Positions 17,542 to 26,196 of a DNA stretch of 64,000 bases are shown one piece after another. The DNA is taken from assembly GCF_014023275.1 (NCBI RefSeq), contig NZ_CP054698.1, positions 1,488,001-1,552,000 of the forward strand, in the 5' to 3' direction. The position numbers and the translations under genes were made by a program. The stretch comes from Nostoc edaphicum CCNP1411 (lineage in GTDB: Bacteria; Cyanobacteriota; Cyanobacteriia; Cyanobacteriales; Nostocaceae). The number at the start of each line of letters is the position of its first letter. Within the stretch, counting starts at the first letter, position 1. The notes beneath the pieces were generated by a model. That model was given only the letters and a program-made list of their open reading frames with translations, did not search any database and had not been told where the DNA came from.

Positions 17542-17831
17542 GCCTTAATCTCCTTCTTCTTGAACATTTGCAACATTCTGTCTGTCACTAAAAAACCACC
17601 CACAACGTTGATTGTTGCCAGTATTACAGCAATCAAGCCGAGAATTACTGACACACTTGTGTCTTTTGCACCAGCAGCAACTATTGCTCCAAGTACCGCA
17701 ATCCCAGAAATCGCGTTTGAGCCTGACATCAAGGGCGTGTGTAGAGTCGGTGGTATTTTGTTGATGACTTCAAAACCGATAAAAGATGCCAAAACAAATA
17801 CAAACAAAGCAGCAAGTAATGCCTCTGTCAT
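17538..17831 (-). CDS. pntAB: NAD(P) transhydrogenase subunit alpha, membrane part
   Basis: A 97-residue protein with three helices (MTEALLAALFVFVLASFIGF onward), corresponding to the C-terminal membrane segment of PntA. In cyanobacteria PntA is split into a soluble NAD-binding chain and this short chain. The ATG at 17831 is the natural start; upstream codons run into the heptamer repeat. The stop overlaps the pntB start. Confidence 0.95.
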   Translation of the reverse strand: MTEALLAALFVFVLASFIGFEVINKIPPTLHTPLMSGSNAISGIAVLGAIVAAGAKDTSVSVILGLIAVILATINVVGGFLVTDRMLQMFKKKEIKA

Positions 17832-17852
17832 GAAATCAAAACTCCTTGTGTA

Positions 17853-17890
17853 AATGGGCATTGGGCATTGGGCATTGGGCATTGGGCATT
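17853..17890. repeat. TTGGGCA heptamer tract inside the pnt operon
   Basis: Five heptamers lie between the two alpha-subunit genes, about 20 bases ahead of the alpha-2 start, followed by a CCCC-rich tract. The insertion does not break either gene but lengthens the operon spacer to 110 bases. Confidence 0.9.
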
Positions 17891-17941
17891 AGTTATTCTT
17901 TCTCCCCTATTCCCCACTCCCTATTCCCCATTCCCCGTTCC

Positions 17942-19114
17942 CTAATTAACCGCCGGTTGTTGAGTATTCAAAGCTTGTAGTGCATCCCGCACTCGTTGAT
18001 TGCGAATTTCACCAGCGTGGGTAACGCAAGCTGCATCAACGATGTCGTCGCTAAAATCCACCTGTAAAGCTTTGTCTTTAATTAGCAATTGCATCAACGA
18101 AGTTACGTTCTTGGCATACAATTGGCTGGCGTGAATTGGCATCGATGATGGGAGATTGATGGGGCCGATAATTGTTACACCGTTCCACACAATATCTTTA
18201 CCTGGTTCGGTGCAGGCGCAGTTACCACCCTGTTCAGCAGCCAAATCCACAATCACTGAACCTGGTTTCATCTGTGCCACCATTTCTTCTGTGACGAGGC
18301 GTGGTGCTTGTCTCCCAGGAACTTGAGCGGTGGTAATCACCACGTCAGAATTTTTGATGTGTTCGGCGACAACTTCTTGAGTACGTTGTTTGCTAGCCTC
18401 AGAAATTTCCTTGGCGTAACCACCAGCAGCAACAGTTTCTTCGTCTAACTTAACTTCAACAAATTTTGCCCCTAAGCTTTGCACTTCTTCTTTGACGGCG
18501 GGACGAATATCAAAGGCTTCTACCACTGCTCCTAAACGTCTAGCGGTGGCGATCGCTTGCAATCCGGCTACACCAGCGCCCATAATAAATACTTTCGCTG
18601 GCGCGATCGTACCTGCGGCTGTGGTTAACATCGGGAAATATTTCGGTAATGCAGCTGCCGCAATTAGTACTGCTTTGTAACCTGCTAATGAAGCTTGCGA
18701 GGACAAAGCATCCATACTTTGCGCCCTGGTAGTACGGGGAATCATCTCCATACTCAAAGCTGTAACTTTCCGATTTGCTAGTTGCTGCGCTACAACAGGA
18801 TTTCCCAAAGGATTGAGGAAGCTGACTAATACAGCTCCTTCCTTTAATAAATCAATTTCTGAGCGTCCATCTTCTCGTTCTTGTGGCGGGCTGACTTTCA
18901 GCAGAATATCTGTTTCGCCCCATAATTTAGCAGTATCGCTGATTATTGTTGCTCCTGCGGTTTCATAGGCAGAATCGCTGAAAAATGATCGCTCTCCTGC
19001 ACCTGTTTCTACCCACACTTCCAAACCTTGTTTTACCAATCGGGCAACGGTGTCAGGAATTAATGCCACACGACGTTCACAAACTTCAATTTCTTTAGCA
19101 ACTGCTATTCTCAT
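17942..19114 (-). CDS. pntA: NAD(P) transhydrogenase subunit alpha, NAD-binding part
   Basis: A 390-residue soluble domain I, related to alanine dehydrogenase. It opens MRIAVAKEIEVCERRVALIP; the NAD-binding Rossmann motif is IMGAGVAGLQAIATARRLGA with FDIRPAVKEEV following; VIVDLAAEQGGNC is also typical. The ATG at 19114 follows CAGGAGATTTC, which decides against an upstream extension of 31 codons. First gene of the pntA / alpha-2 / pntB operon. Confidence 0.96.
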   Translation of the reverse strand: MRIAVAKEIEVCERRVALIPDTVARLVKQGLEVWVETGAGERSFFSDSAYETAGATIISDTAKLWGETDILLKVSPPQEREDGRSEIDLLKEGAVLVSFLNPLGNPVVAQQLANRKVTALSMEMIPRTTRAQSMDALSSQASLAGYKAVLIAAAALPKYFPMLTTAAGTIAPAKVFIMGAGVAGLQAIATARRLGAVVEAFDIRPAVKEEVQSLGAKFVEVKLDEETVAAGGYAKEISEASKQRTQEVVAEHIKNSDVVITTAQVPGRQAPRLVTEEMVAQMKPGSVIVDLAAEQGGNCACTEPGKDIVWNGVTIIGPINLPSSMPIHASQLYAKNVTSLMQLLIKDKALQVDFSDDIVDAACVTHAGEIRNQRVRDALQALNTQQPAVN

Positions 19115-19875
19115 GAAATCTCCTGAAGATAAATACCTAATCTCTGCCAAGTAAGCGGTTGTCCAGATGAGGCGTGTTCCGCACTCATAGTACTTAGGCA
19201 GGAACATCAGCCATGAATTTTACTTGTAGATTGAACCTTGAAACTTTCCTCTCCCACTCTTAGCTCTCCAGGCAAAGCCTGACTTTGCCGTTCGCAGATG
19301 TCATATTTTCAGATAGTTGCAAACAGGGTTACGTATTGCACATCCTAAATTGATTCCCAAATTTTGCATCTTTATCTTTAGCTTGTTTTCGGGATTGAAA
19401 AATTTTGGTATTCCTTTCTTATAGAGTAATATTGACCGAATTTTGAAAGCTTGATAATTTCCCAATCAAATTTTAATGATTACGACTTTGATTCCCACTT
19501 ATTTTAATCAATTTAGCCCAAGTTAACTGGCGATCGCTGATGGCAAGGCTCAATTTTTATAACAAAATTATCAAATTTAGATACACTTATACATATTTGG
19601 AAATACAATCTAATCCCAACTGTGTTTCTATCTAGTTAAAATTTGACCAACTTAGTAATCAAATCAGTACTCTGCAAGGGTAGTGAAGTATATTCAATAT
19701 ATGTTGAATTTGCTACTAAGTAGTTTTACAGCCGCTCCCCAATTTCAGGTAAGATGGCACTTTTTGTTGAAATCCAACGTCCATTGTCAGGAAGTCAGTA
19801 GTAAAGTTTAGTAAAGAATACTAACACAGAGTTATTTAGATAACAGATTTATATTTTGGTAGAGGAAGCCCGATT
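19115..19875. other. Long intergenic region between divergent genes
   Basis: The 761 bases between pntA (minus) and the DUF2808 gene (plus) show no credible reading frame. The sequence is AT-rich from about 19360, with one HIP1 octamer near 19530. Promoters for both flanking genes must lie here, but I could not define boxes with confidence. Confidence 0.5.
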
Positions 19876-20388
19876 ATGCGACGTTTACTTTCTGCTTTAG
19901 CCGTGACTAGCTTTCTGGTTACTGGATTACCAGCCTTGACTTGGGCGCAAAGTTTACCCGGGTTTACGCTGTTTAGCGGCGTCAAAGCCGAAAACCAGTT
20001 GCCCTTTAGGTTAGATTTTGGTGGACAAGCTAATGGTTGGGATCGTTATATACTGAGAATTCCAGCTAAAAGAATGAAGTTGGCAGTTGGTCAATTTGCC
20101 ATTAACTACCCTGATTATTACAAAGGAACTTTTGACCAGAACAAAATTGAAGTCCGAGTCAAAGGCAAAGCAGTTCCGCTTTCTGAGGTGAAGTGGGACA
20201 AAGAAGGTAAACTGATTAATATTTTTCCCCAAGAGCCTGTACCAGCAGGTAGCCCTGTTGAGGTAGTCTTATCCAACGTGAAAAACCCATCCTTCGGCGG
20301 AGTTTACTATTTTAATTGTCAAGTGCTATCCCCTGGCGATGTGCCACTACTGCGCTACATGGGAACATGGATTTTGAGCATCAATTAA
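19876..20388 (+). CDS. DUF2808 domain protein, exported
   Basis: A 170-residue protein with a signal peptide (MRRLLSALAVTSFLVTGLP, cleavage after about residue 24 in TWAQ). The mature part reads PFRLDFGGQANGWDRYILRIP, then KRMKLAVGQFAINYPDYYKG and a C-terminal VLSPGDVPLLRYMGTW. This matches the cyanobacterial DUF2808 family of secreted beta-rich proteins of unknown function. It is monocistronic, 137 bases upstream of rpmH on the same strand. Confidence 0.88.
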   Translation: MRRLLSALAVTSFLVTGLPALTWAQSLPGFTLFSGVKAENQLPFRLDFGGQANGWDRYILRIPAKRMKLAVGQFAINYPDYYKGTFDQNKIEVRVKGKAVPLSEVKWDKEGKLINIFPQEPVPAGSPVEVVLSNVKNPSFGGVYYFNCQVLSPGDVPLLRYMGTWILSIN

Positions 20389-20525
20389 GAGTGGGGAGTG
20401 AAGAAGGGAATAGGTTACAGATTATTCCCTATCATCTCTCCCCTAATCTAATTCCCAATTCAATGATAAAGTGATAAAATTGCAGATTGTGAGTTTTTAT
20501 AAAAATCACCTAAGAGGAGAACAGT

Positions 20526-20660
20526 ATGAAAAGAACACTGGGCGGCACTAGCCGTAAGAGAAAAAGAACCTCTGGTTTTCGCGCTAGGATGCGGACACCA
20601 GACGGCAGAAACGTGATTAGCGCCAGAAGAAGAAAGGGACGTCACCGTCTGGCTGTTTAG
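20526..20660 (+). CDS. rpmH: 50S ribosomal protein L34
   Basis: A 44-residue, strongly basic protein, [20 protein letters not shown] followed by [20 protein letters not shown] and RLAV. This is a complete L34 with the family's conserved core. The ATG follows AAGAGGAGAACAGT. It opens the conserved rpmH-rnpA-PH protein-yidC-jag cluster. Confidence 0.98.
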   Translation: MKRTLGGTSRKRKRTSGFRARMRTPDGRNVISARRRKGRHRLAV

Positions 20661-20685
20661 GGTATATCAAGCTAAAAGAGCATAA

Positions 20686-21108
20686 GTGGCTTTGCCCAAA
20701 GCAAATCGGCTAAAATCCCGAAAGGATTTCCAGGCAGTTTTCCGGGAAGGAATTCGGCGTCATGGCTCTTACTTGACATTAAGAGCCTTAAAACCGTTGT
20801 GTTCGTCAAAACCTTCTTTGGACACTGCCACCCAGACTACACAAATAATTGACTCAGCACATCTTGTCAGCACGCGGATTGGCATTTCCATAAGTACAAA
20901 AGTTAGCAAAAGGGCAGTGGTTCGCAACCGCATCAAACGGCAAATTACCGCTGCTTTACACAATTTGCTGCCCAAATTATCACCAGGATGGCGGCTAGTG
21001 GTCATTGTCAAACCCACAGCAGCAGAATCTAAGTGCGTAAGCCCACAATTTCTGCAAGAATTAGAGCAGTTGTTGGCACAAGCCGAGGTGTTCGATGGGA
21101 ATTCGTGA
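20686..21108 (+). CDS. rnpA: Ribonuclease P protein component
   Basis: A 140-residue basic protein that assists the RNase P RNA in tRNA 5' maturation. The start is GTG at 20686, giving (M)ALPKANRLKSRKDFQAVF. The signature RNR box is KRAVVRNRIKRQITAAL. A low-complexity insert of about 20 residues lies before TRIGISISTKVSKRA. The 3' end overlaps the next gene by 14 bases. Confidence 0.96.
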   Translation: MALPKANRLKSRKDFQAVFREGIRRHGSYLTLRALKPLCSSKPSLDTATQTTQIIDSAHLVSTRIGISISTKVSKRAVVRNRIKRQITAALHNLLPKLSPGWRLVVIVKPTAAESKCVSPQFLQELEQLLAQAEVFDGNS

Positions 21109-21487
21109 AGACGTATATTATGAAGGTGGTCCCCATATTGGGGATTTAATTGTCAACCTGCTAATCGGGCTAACCATTGTCGGGATACCATTAACAGTCG
21201 GGGCAATTGTCAGGGCATTGTGGCTGCGTTTCCGCATCACCGATCGCCGAATTACCGTGACGGGAGGTTGGCAAGGGCGCGATCGCACTGACGTAATTTA
21301 CTCAGAAATTGTCAAAATCGTCAAAGTACCCCGTGGCATCGGCTTGTGGGGAGATATGGCGATAACCCTTAGAAACGGCAGTCGTCTCGAATTGCGTGCA
21401 ATTCCCAATTTTCGGGAAGTCTATGACTACATCAACGAAAGAATTGCTGCGAAAAATCCCGAATTTAGCGCTACTGCCAACAAGTGA
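21095..21487 (+). CDS. PH-like domain membrane protein
   Basis: A 130-residue protein with one or two membrane segments near residues 18-42 (LIVNLLIGLTIVGIPLTVGA) followed by a bacterial PH-like (bPH_2 type) domain: RITDRRITVTGGWQGRDRTD and KIVKVPRGIGLWGDMAITLR. Cyanobacteria keep this gene between rnpA and yidC, so a link to membrane-protein biogenesis is plausible but not shown. It overlaps rnpA by 14 bases. Confidence 0.85.
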   Translation: MGIREDVYYEGGPHIGDLIVNLLIGLTIVGIPLTVGAIVRALWLRFRITDRRITVTGGWQGRDRTDVIYSEIVKIVKVPRGIGLWGDMAITLRNGSRLELRAIPNFREVYDYINERIAAKNPEFSATANK

Positions 21488-21517
21488 TGGGAGTAGAAAG
21501 AGCAGGGGGAGATGACC

Positions 21518-21563
21518 CAATGCCCAATGCCCAATGCCCAATGCCCAATGCCCAATTCCCCAT
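21518..21563. repeat. TTGGGCA heptamer tract, minus orientation
   Basis: Six copies of CCCAATG/CCCAATT, the complement of the TTGGGCA unit, preceded by an AGGGGGAGA purine tract. The mirror-image order shows that the heptamer tract and the pyrimidine tract behave as one unit that can sit in either orientation. Confidence 0.9.
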
Positions 21564-21662
21564 TTGAATGTGCGGCTATCCGTAGCGAAAGATAGTCGCC
21601 GACAAATCATGATTTAGATAAATTAGATTCAGTTTACAGTACCTCAGGTTGAATTCAGAATA

Positions 21663-22814
21663 ATGGATTTTGGTATCGGCTTTCTCTCGAACAACGTGAT
21701 GCTGCCAATCATAGATTTTTTCTATGGTATTGTGCCTAGCTACGGATTAGCGATCGTTGCTTTGACCTTGATAGTCCGCTTCGCGCTCTATCCCCTGAGT
21801 GCTGGCTCAATTCGCAACATGCGGAAGATGCGAATTGTACAACCTCTGATGCAGAAGCGGATGGCAGAAATCAAAGAGCGCTATAAGGATGAACCGCAAA
21901 AGCAGCAAGAGGAAATGGTTAATGTCCAAAAAGAATTTGGCAACCCTTTGGCAGGCTGTTTTCCATTACTAGTGCAAATGCCAGTCTTGTTCGCGCTGTT
22001 CGCCACTTTGCGGGGTTCGCCTTTTGCAAGTGCGAACTACAGTGTTAACCTGCAAATCTTTCCCGCAGAACAAATCGAACAAATTCAGCCGCAAGCCTTC
22101 GCTACTGCTCCTCAAAATATTTACGTTGCGGATGGGGAACACGTTAAAGTAGCTGCAATCATTCCCAGCGGTACCAAACTAGCCGTGGGAGAACAAACCA
22201 AGATACAGTATCAGACTGTTGAGGGTAAACCATTTCAGGTTCTTTTAGCAGAACACCCAGAAAATAAGCTGATTCCTGATTGGAAAATTACCAAAGGTGA
22301 AGATAGGGTAAAAATTGATGCTGATGGCAATGTAGAAGCCTTGCAACCAGGAGAAGTTACTATCCAAGGAACAATTCCTGGACTAGCAGCAGAAAAAGGC
22401 TTTCTATTCATTGATGCTTTAGGCAGGGTTGGCGCACAAGATCCAGATGGCACAATCCACTGGGATATCGTCGCCATGATTGTCTTTTTTGGGATCAGCC
22501 TTTATGTTAGCCAAATGCTTTCCGGGCAAAATTCCAGTGGTGGCAATCCGCAGCAAGATACAGTTAACAAAATCACCCCAGTCATCTTTTCTGGAATGTT
22601 TTTGTTCTTTCCCCTACCAGCTGGGGTGCTGATGTATATGGTGATTGGCAATATTTTCCAAACCGCACAAACTTATCTTCTCTCCCGCGAACCTCTACCA
22701 GAAGAACTGCAAAAAATTGTAGAAACCCAGGAAAAAGAAGCAACAGTCACAGAACAAAAAGCATTGCCTTTTGAACCAAAAAGTCCTAAGAAAAAGGCGA
22801 CAGGGGGATCATGA
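21663..22814 (+). CDS. yidC: Membrane protein insertase YidC/Oxa1/Alb3
   Basis: A 383-residue insertase for thylakoid and plasma membrane proteins. The Oxa1 core appears as two parts: residues about 20-120 ([60 protein letters not shown]) and about 260-345 ([39 protein letters not shown]). The insert at about 130-255 includes an Ig-like stretch, [17 protein letters not shown], resembling BIG2 domains. The stop overlaps the jag-type gene by 4 bases. Confidence 0.96.
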   Translation: MDFGIGFLSNNVMLPIIDFFYGIVPSYGLAIVALTLIVRFALYPLSAGSIRNMRKMRIVQPLMQKRMAEIKERYKDEPQKQQEEMVNVQKEFGNPLAGCFPLLVQMPVLFALFATLRGSPFASANYSVNLQIFPAEQIEQIQPQAFATAPQNIYVADGEHVKVAAIIPSGTKLAVGEQTKIQYQTVEGKPFQVLLAEHPENKLIPDWKITKGEDRVKIDADGNVEALQPGEVTIQGTIPGLAAEKGFLFIDALGRVGAQDPDGTIHWDIVAMIVFFGISLYVSQMLSGQNSSGGNPQQDTVNKITPVIFSGMFLFFPLPAGVLMYMVIGNIFQTAQTYLLSREPLPEELQKIVETQEKEATVTEQKALPFEPKSPKKKATGGS

Positions 22815-23338
22815 GCGACATTCCGATGCAGCGAGGTCAGCAGTGGTTAAAAACCCTGCTCGAACTCACTGGAATACCTGCTGAGATTCAGGGTCATTTA
22901 GAAGCTACCCAATCTCAAGATGGCGATTCCCCAGAACCAGATAACTACTGGCTGACAATTGACCAAACAAATTTAACCTCAGAACAAATCCAAGTATTAA
23001 TTGGTGTCGATGGTTCTGTGTTAGATGCGATGCAGTATCTAGCAAATTCAGTTTTAAACCTGAGCCAACCCCCAGAAGAACAAGCCTCTTACACTATTGA
23101 GTTGAATGGCTACCGAGTTAAAAGAGAAGCCGAAATTCGCGCATTAGCAGAAGCAGCAGCCGATGAAGTGCGCTTTTCTGGTAGAGAAGTGGAAATAAAA
23201 TCTCTTAGTTCTGCTGAAAGGCGACAAATTCATACATTCTTGAAGGAATTTGGAGATTTGGAAACCTTCAGTCGCGGTAAAGAACCGCATCGTCATTTAG
23301 TTGTACGACCAGCTTCGTTGGAAGAAGTTAGGGGTTAG
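22811..23338 (+). CDS. jag: Jag/KhpB-type RNA-binding protein
   Basis: A 175-residue protein with a KH-type domain ([37 protein letters not shown]) and a C-terminal R3H domain ([20 protein letters not shown], then [14 protein letters not shown]). Jag/KhpB proteins bind RNA and in other bacteria affect cell elongation and division. It is coupled to yidC through an ATGA overlap with AGGGGGATC as binding site. The Jag N-terminal domain of Firmicutes is absent. Confidence 0.93.
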   Translation: MSDIPMQRGQQWLKTLLELTGIPAEIQGHLEATQSQDGDSPEPDNYWLTIDQTNLTSEQIQVLIGVDGSVLDAMQYLANSVLNLSQPPEEQASYTIELNGYRVKREAEIRALAEAAADEVRFSGREVEIKSLSSAERRQIHTFLKEFGDLETFSRGKEPHRHLVVRPASLEEVRG

Positions 23339-23483
23339 GAGTTAAGAGTTAGGAGTTAATTGAAAGCTCATGACTATATAATTTCAAAATTTCTCTTGTT
23401 CCTAAAAGCTAAAGTAAAGATGTTTTATCAGTATAATTGCTGATAGTTAATGTTAATGTTAGTGAGCATATCTCACAAATCCT

Positions 23484-24011
23484 ATGGACGCAATTTATAT
23501 TCCGCAGCTAATTAGAGCATCGGAGCGGACAGAGGAAGTTCAGGTTAATGAATTTCTGCCTGGTCTGGAAACGTTGACACCAGTTCGTGGCCATGTGCGC
23601 GTGCAGCATAATGGCACTTACCTGGAAGTGTCCAGTCAGGCAGAAACAATTATTACTTGTACCTGCAACCGCTGCTTGCAGCAATACAATCGCCGCTTAG
23701 GGATTGATACAAAAGAAATCATCTGGTTAGACGAAACGGCAAATCAGGCAAATGACTTGCCCTTAGAAAGGGAAGTAGTTATGGAAGAGTTGCTGGAAAG
23801 CTTACCGCCTGATGGTTATTTTTATCCCAACGAATGGCTCTATGAACAGATGTGCTTGGCAGTACCCCTGCGGCAGTTATGCGATCGCAATTGTCCAGGT
23901 ATTCCTGTAAGTAGTACTGTTGAAAGTTCTGATACTTCTGATAGTTCTGAAACTCCAGTTGATCACCGTTGGGCTTCTCTGGAAGCACTGAAAAAGCAAC
24001 TTCCGGGCTAA
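23484..24011 (+). CDS. DUF177 (YceD-family) protein
   Basis: A 175-residue protein of the DUF177/YceD family, implicated in 23S rRNA accumulation in bacteria and plastids. Hallmarks are the cysteine pair ITCTCNRCLQQYNRRL, the acidic middle, and LAVPLRQLCDRNCPGIPV followed by a C-terminal SLEALKKQLPG. The last 128 bases are repeated, with divergence and a 9-bp deletion, at 25071-25189, so the present 3' end may have been acquired together with the cassette that follows. Confidence 0.9.
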   Translation: MDAIYIPQLIRASERTEEVQVNEFLPGLETLTPVRGHVRVQHNGTYLEVSSQAETIITCTCNRCLQQYNRRLGIDTKEIIWLDETANQANDLPLEREVVMEELLESLPPDGYFYPNEWLYEQMCLAVPLRQLCDRNCPGIPVSSTVESSDTSDSSETPVDHRWASLEALKKQLPG

Positions 24012-24039
24012 TAGCTTATTGCTTATGCCTAAAATTCTG

Positions 24040-24057
24040 TGATTTCCCGCCCGTGCG
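24040..24057. repeat. 18-bp direct repeat, left copy
   Basis: TGATTTCCCGCCCGTGCG occurs here, 28 bases after the DUF177 stop, and again at 25035-25052. The two copies bracket the IS982 remnant and the PIN/AbrB cassette. Confidence 0.9.
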
Positions 24058-24138
24058 ATTGCTTTTGAGAATATTAACTCGACAGAGATAGCATGGGTGG
24101 CAAATATATGAGGCTTGTAAGATGCGATCGGAAAGTTT

Positions 24139-24255
24139 ATGTCTACTATTGTATCTCGGCTCGACATTACACAAATATTCTGTGATGTAGATGACTTCTG
24201 TAAGCAGTGGGAAAACTTATGGTAACAAATACCACTTTTACAAGGCATCACCGGA
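24139..24255 (+). pseudogene. IS982-type transposase, N-terminal remnant
   Basis: An ATG at 24139 opens MSTIVSRLDITQIFCDVDDF and then CKQWENLW, followed by TAA and QIPLLQGITGK. This resembles the N-terminus of cyanobacterial IS982-family transposases; TAA replaces the expected CAA (WQQ becomes W-stop-Q). The similarity ends next to the PIN gene stop. It is a dead fragment of about 39 codons. Confidence 0.68.
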
Positions 24256-24259
24256 AAAA

Positions 24260-24688
24260 TTAGGGTGACTGACCATCAATAACATTTAGAAAATCTTCAG
24301 CCGTGATAATCGGGCAAGAAAAATTATCTTTTAGACTGAGTAAATAGCGATCGCCGGTCACGAGATAATCAGCCTCACTGACCACAGCCAAAAGTAAAAA
24401 AGGCACATCAAACGGATCACGACATTCAGGAATTACAGGCAAGCGGCTGGGCATCGCTACAGCTTCACAAAAGAGTATGTAATCCGATAGTAAATCTTCT
24501 TGCTCAGTTGGCGTGAGCTTAAACTTTGGATAAGCCAGCACTCGGATTAACTCAGTTGTTGTCGCTTTAGAAACCAGGGGAGTGAAGAGTTCGTCCTGCC
24601 ATGCCAAACGAAGCCTAGATACTCTGCCCCCAAATATCAGCGCCGAGATGATGATATTAGTATCAATTACCACCCGTGGACAAACCAT
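24260..24688 (-). CDS. PIN-domain toxin (COG1569 type)
   Basis: A 142-residue PIN-domain ribonuclease. The acidic active-site residues are visible in order: VVIDTNIIISALIFGG, then TTTELIRVLAYPKF, then RDPFDVPFLLLAVVSEADYLVTGDRYLL. Such toxins cleave RNA when released from their antitoxin. The ATG at 24688 overlaps the TAA of the antitoxin by one base (TAATG), so the earlier in-frame ATG at 24706 is unlikely. It forms a bicistronic module with the AbrB-like gene upstream. Confidence 0.88.
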   Translation of the reverse strand: MVCPRVVIDTNIIISALIFGGRVSRLRLAWQDELFTPLVSKATTTELIRVLAYPKFKLTPTEQEDLLSDYILFCEAVAMPSRLPVIPECRDPFDVPFLLLAVVSEADYLVTGDRYLLSLKDNFSCPIITAEDFLNVIDGQSP

Positions 24689-24909
24689 TACGATTGACGC
24701 GCCCAAGCCACTGCATCAGCCACATCCTGCTCACTCAGTCCTAAATCCGCCAGCTTAGATCGAACCGCATCAGCCCGATGAATTTTTACAGGAGTCAGAA
24801 TAATTTGCCCTCCCTCCACCTTTACCTCAAAATACTCAGCCTCACCGATTTCACGAGTAATACTTTTAGGCAGCGTTAGTTGATTTTTAGAAGTTAACTT
24901 GGCGAGCAT
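24688..24909 (-). CDS. AbrB/MazE-type antitoxin
   Basis: A 73-residue protein whose first 45 residues form a swapped-hairpin AbrB domain: MLAKLTSKNQLTLPKSITRE then YFEVKVEGGQIILTPVK. The C-terminal part (VRSKLADLGLSEQDVADAVA) would bind the PIN toxin. The ATG at 24909 is preceded by CTAGGAGGCAAGT, which fixes the start. AbrB domains bind operator DNA, so autoregulation of the pair is likely. Confidence 0.88.
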   Translation of the reverse strand: MLAKLTSKNQLTLPKSITREIGEAEYFEVKVEGGQIILTPVKIHRADAVRSKLADLGLSEQDVADAVAWARQS

Positions 24910-25034
24910 GACTTGCCTCCTAGCCTTTGCTATCAAATGTAAGGATTCCTTACTTGAGTATATACGTCCTACCTTACTAAATCTAAAACCTTCCCAGGTT
25001 TGGTAACAGAACATTAAGAGCATCTTAACCAAGG

Positions 25035-25052
25035 TGATTTCCCGCCCGTGCG
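25035..25052. repeat. 18-bp direct repeat, right copy
   Basis: TGATTTCCCGCCCGTGCG is identical to 24040-24057. It lies just ahead of the second copy of the DUF177 3' end, completing a bracket around the toxin-antitoxin cassette. Confidence 0.9.
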
Positions 25053-25070
25053 TAGTTTACCAACCTAGGC

Positions 25071-25189
25071 ATCGCAATTGTCCAGGTATTCCTGTAAGTA
25101 GTACTGCTGAGAGTTCTGATAGTCCTGAAACTCCAGTTGATAACCGTTGGGCTTCTCTGGAAGCTTTGAAAAAGCAACTTCCGGGGTAA
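25071..25189 (+). pseudogene. Displaced second copy of the DUF177 3' end
   Basis: The frame reads RNCPGIPVSSTAESSDSPET then PVDNRWASLEALKKQLPG and stops, parallel to the C-terminus of the intact gene. It differs by several mostly silent changes and three missing residues (a 9-bp deletion). No start codon or 5' part is present. It is followed by a good terminator, as expected for the original gene end, so this may be the ancestral 3' end left behind. Confidence 0.9.
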
Positions 25190-25234
25190 TAATTTGGTAA
25201 TTCCGTCAGACTTAAGGCTGCGCCTACACTAACT

Positions 25235-25270
25235 AAGCCTGTCTAAACAGGCTTATTGTTTTATATTTTA
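25235..25270 (+). terminator. Rho-independent terminator
   Basis: AAGCCTGT (25235-25242) pairs with ACAGGCTT (25247-25254) across a CTAA loop, followed by ATTGTTTTATATTTTAT. It lies after the displaced DUF177 3' end and probably served that gene originally. Confidence 0.82.
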
Positions 25271-25538
25271 TTAAATACTTTTGGTATAGTTGATAATCAT
25301 AATTTCTATCTGAAAGATATCAAAAATTGTTGTATTTTATCAATTACTAAAACTAATTAAATCAGATATTAAATAATTTATTTTTCAAGCATTTTTAATA
25401 AAAATTATTGATTATTTTTAATAAATACTAGTTTTGTAACTTATATTTAATTTTCAACATCAAAATTTATAAGTTAATACTATTAAAGCTTGTTTTGTTA
25501 AACTACTGATTAGTTAACTTTCAATAAAAAATCACATA

Positions 25539-26126
25539 ATGAAGACTTTTGACTGGGAAAGTCGTATTAGAGAATGGAGCCGTCAGCGAATAGAAGCACT
25601 TGAAGAGTATGAGCAGGAAGAGTTACCTCCAGAAGTTATTGAATCTGGATCTTTAGGCTATCCAGGTGCAACTGAAGAGCAAATTTCTGCTGAGGAAGCT
25701 AGGTTAGGTGTAACCTTTCCGTCTTCTTACAGAGAGTTTATCAAAGTTTCTAATGGGTTGCATTCTACTTCAGAATATGGCATCAAAATTTCTTCAGTTG
25801 AAGAAATTCAGTGGTATATTTTAGATAGAGAAAGCTCTATAGATGAGTTAATAGAACTGCACCAGGATTTGGAACCAATACCAGACGAAGAATATTTTAT
25901 TTACGGTAATGAGCAATCTTATATTCGTGTAGAACATCTACAAACGTGTCTAGAAATTAGTACTGAGGAATATTTTATGATTTTTTTACTTAATCCTCAA
26001 GTTATTACAAGTGATGGTGAGTGGGAAGCTTGGTTCTTTGATTCTAAATATGGGGATGCAACAAGATATCCATCGTTTTGTGAAATGATGGAGGAAATAT
26101 TAAACGATCCAGAATTTTTAGGATAA
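25539..26126 (+). CDS. SMI1/KNR4 (SUKH) family protein
   Basis: A 195-residue acidic protein. The SUKH core begins GATEEQISAEEARLGVTFPS and SYREFIKVSNGL, continues with KISSVEEIQWY, and ends YPSFCEMMEEIL. SUKH proteins often act as immunity proteins against polymorphic toxins, but stand-alone copies are common. No toxin gene is adjacent, so its role here is open. The preceding 270 bases are very AT-rich, unlike its neighbours, which hints at an acquired segment. Confidence 0.85.
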   Translation: MKTFDWESRIREWSRQRIEALEEYEQEELPPEVIESGSLGYPGATEEQISAEEARLGVTFPSSYREFIKVSNGLHSTSEYGIKISSVEEIQWYILDRESSIDELIELHQDLEPIPDEEYFIYGNEQSYIRVEHLQTCLEISTEEYFMIFLLNPQVITSDGEWEAWFFDSKYGDATRYPSFCEMMEEILNDPEFLG

Positions 26127-26159
26127 ACTACGCGAAACCTAACCCCCTAAGCCACAAGA

Positions 26160-26190
26160 GGAGAAGTTTTCCAGATATCGTGAAAAGTCA
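26160..26190. repeat. Partial copy of the 42.1-kb MITE end
   Basis: TTTTCCAGATATCGTGAAAAGTCAG matches the terminal repeats of the element at 42100-42243 with few changes. Only one end was recognised here, so this is probably a truncated element between the SUKH and HEAT genes. Confidence 0.55.
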
Positions 26191-26196
26191 GACCTA

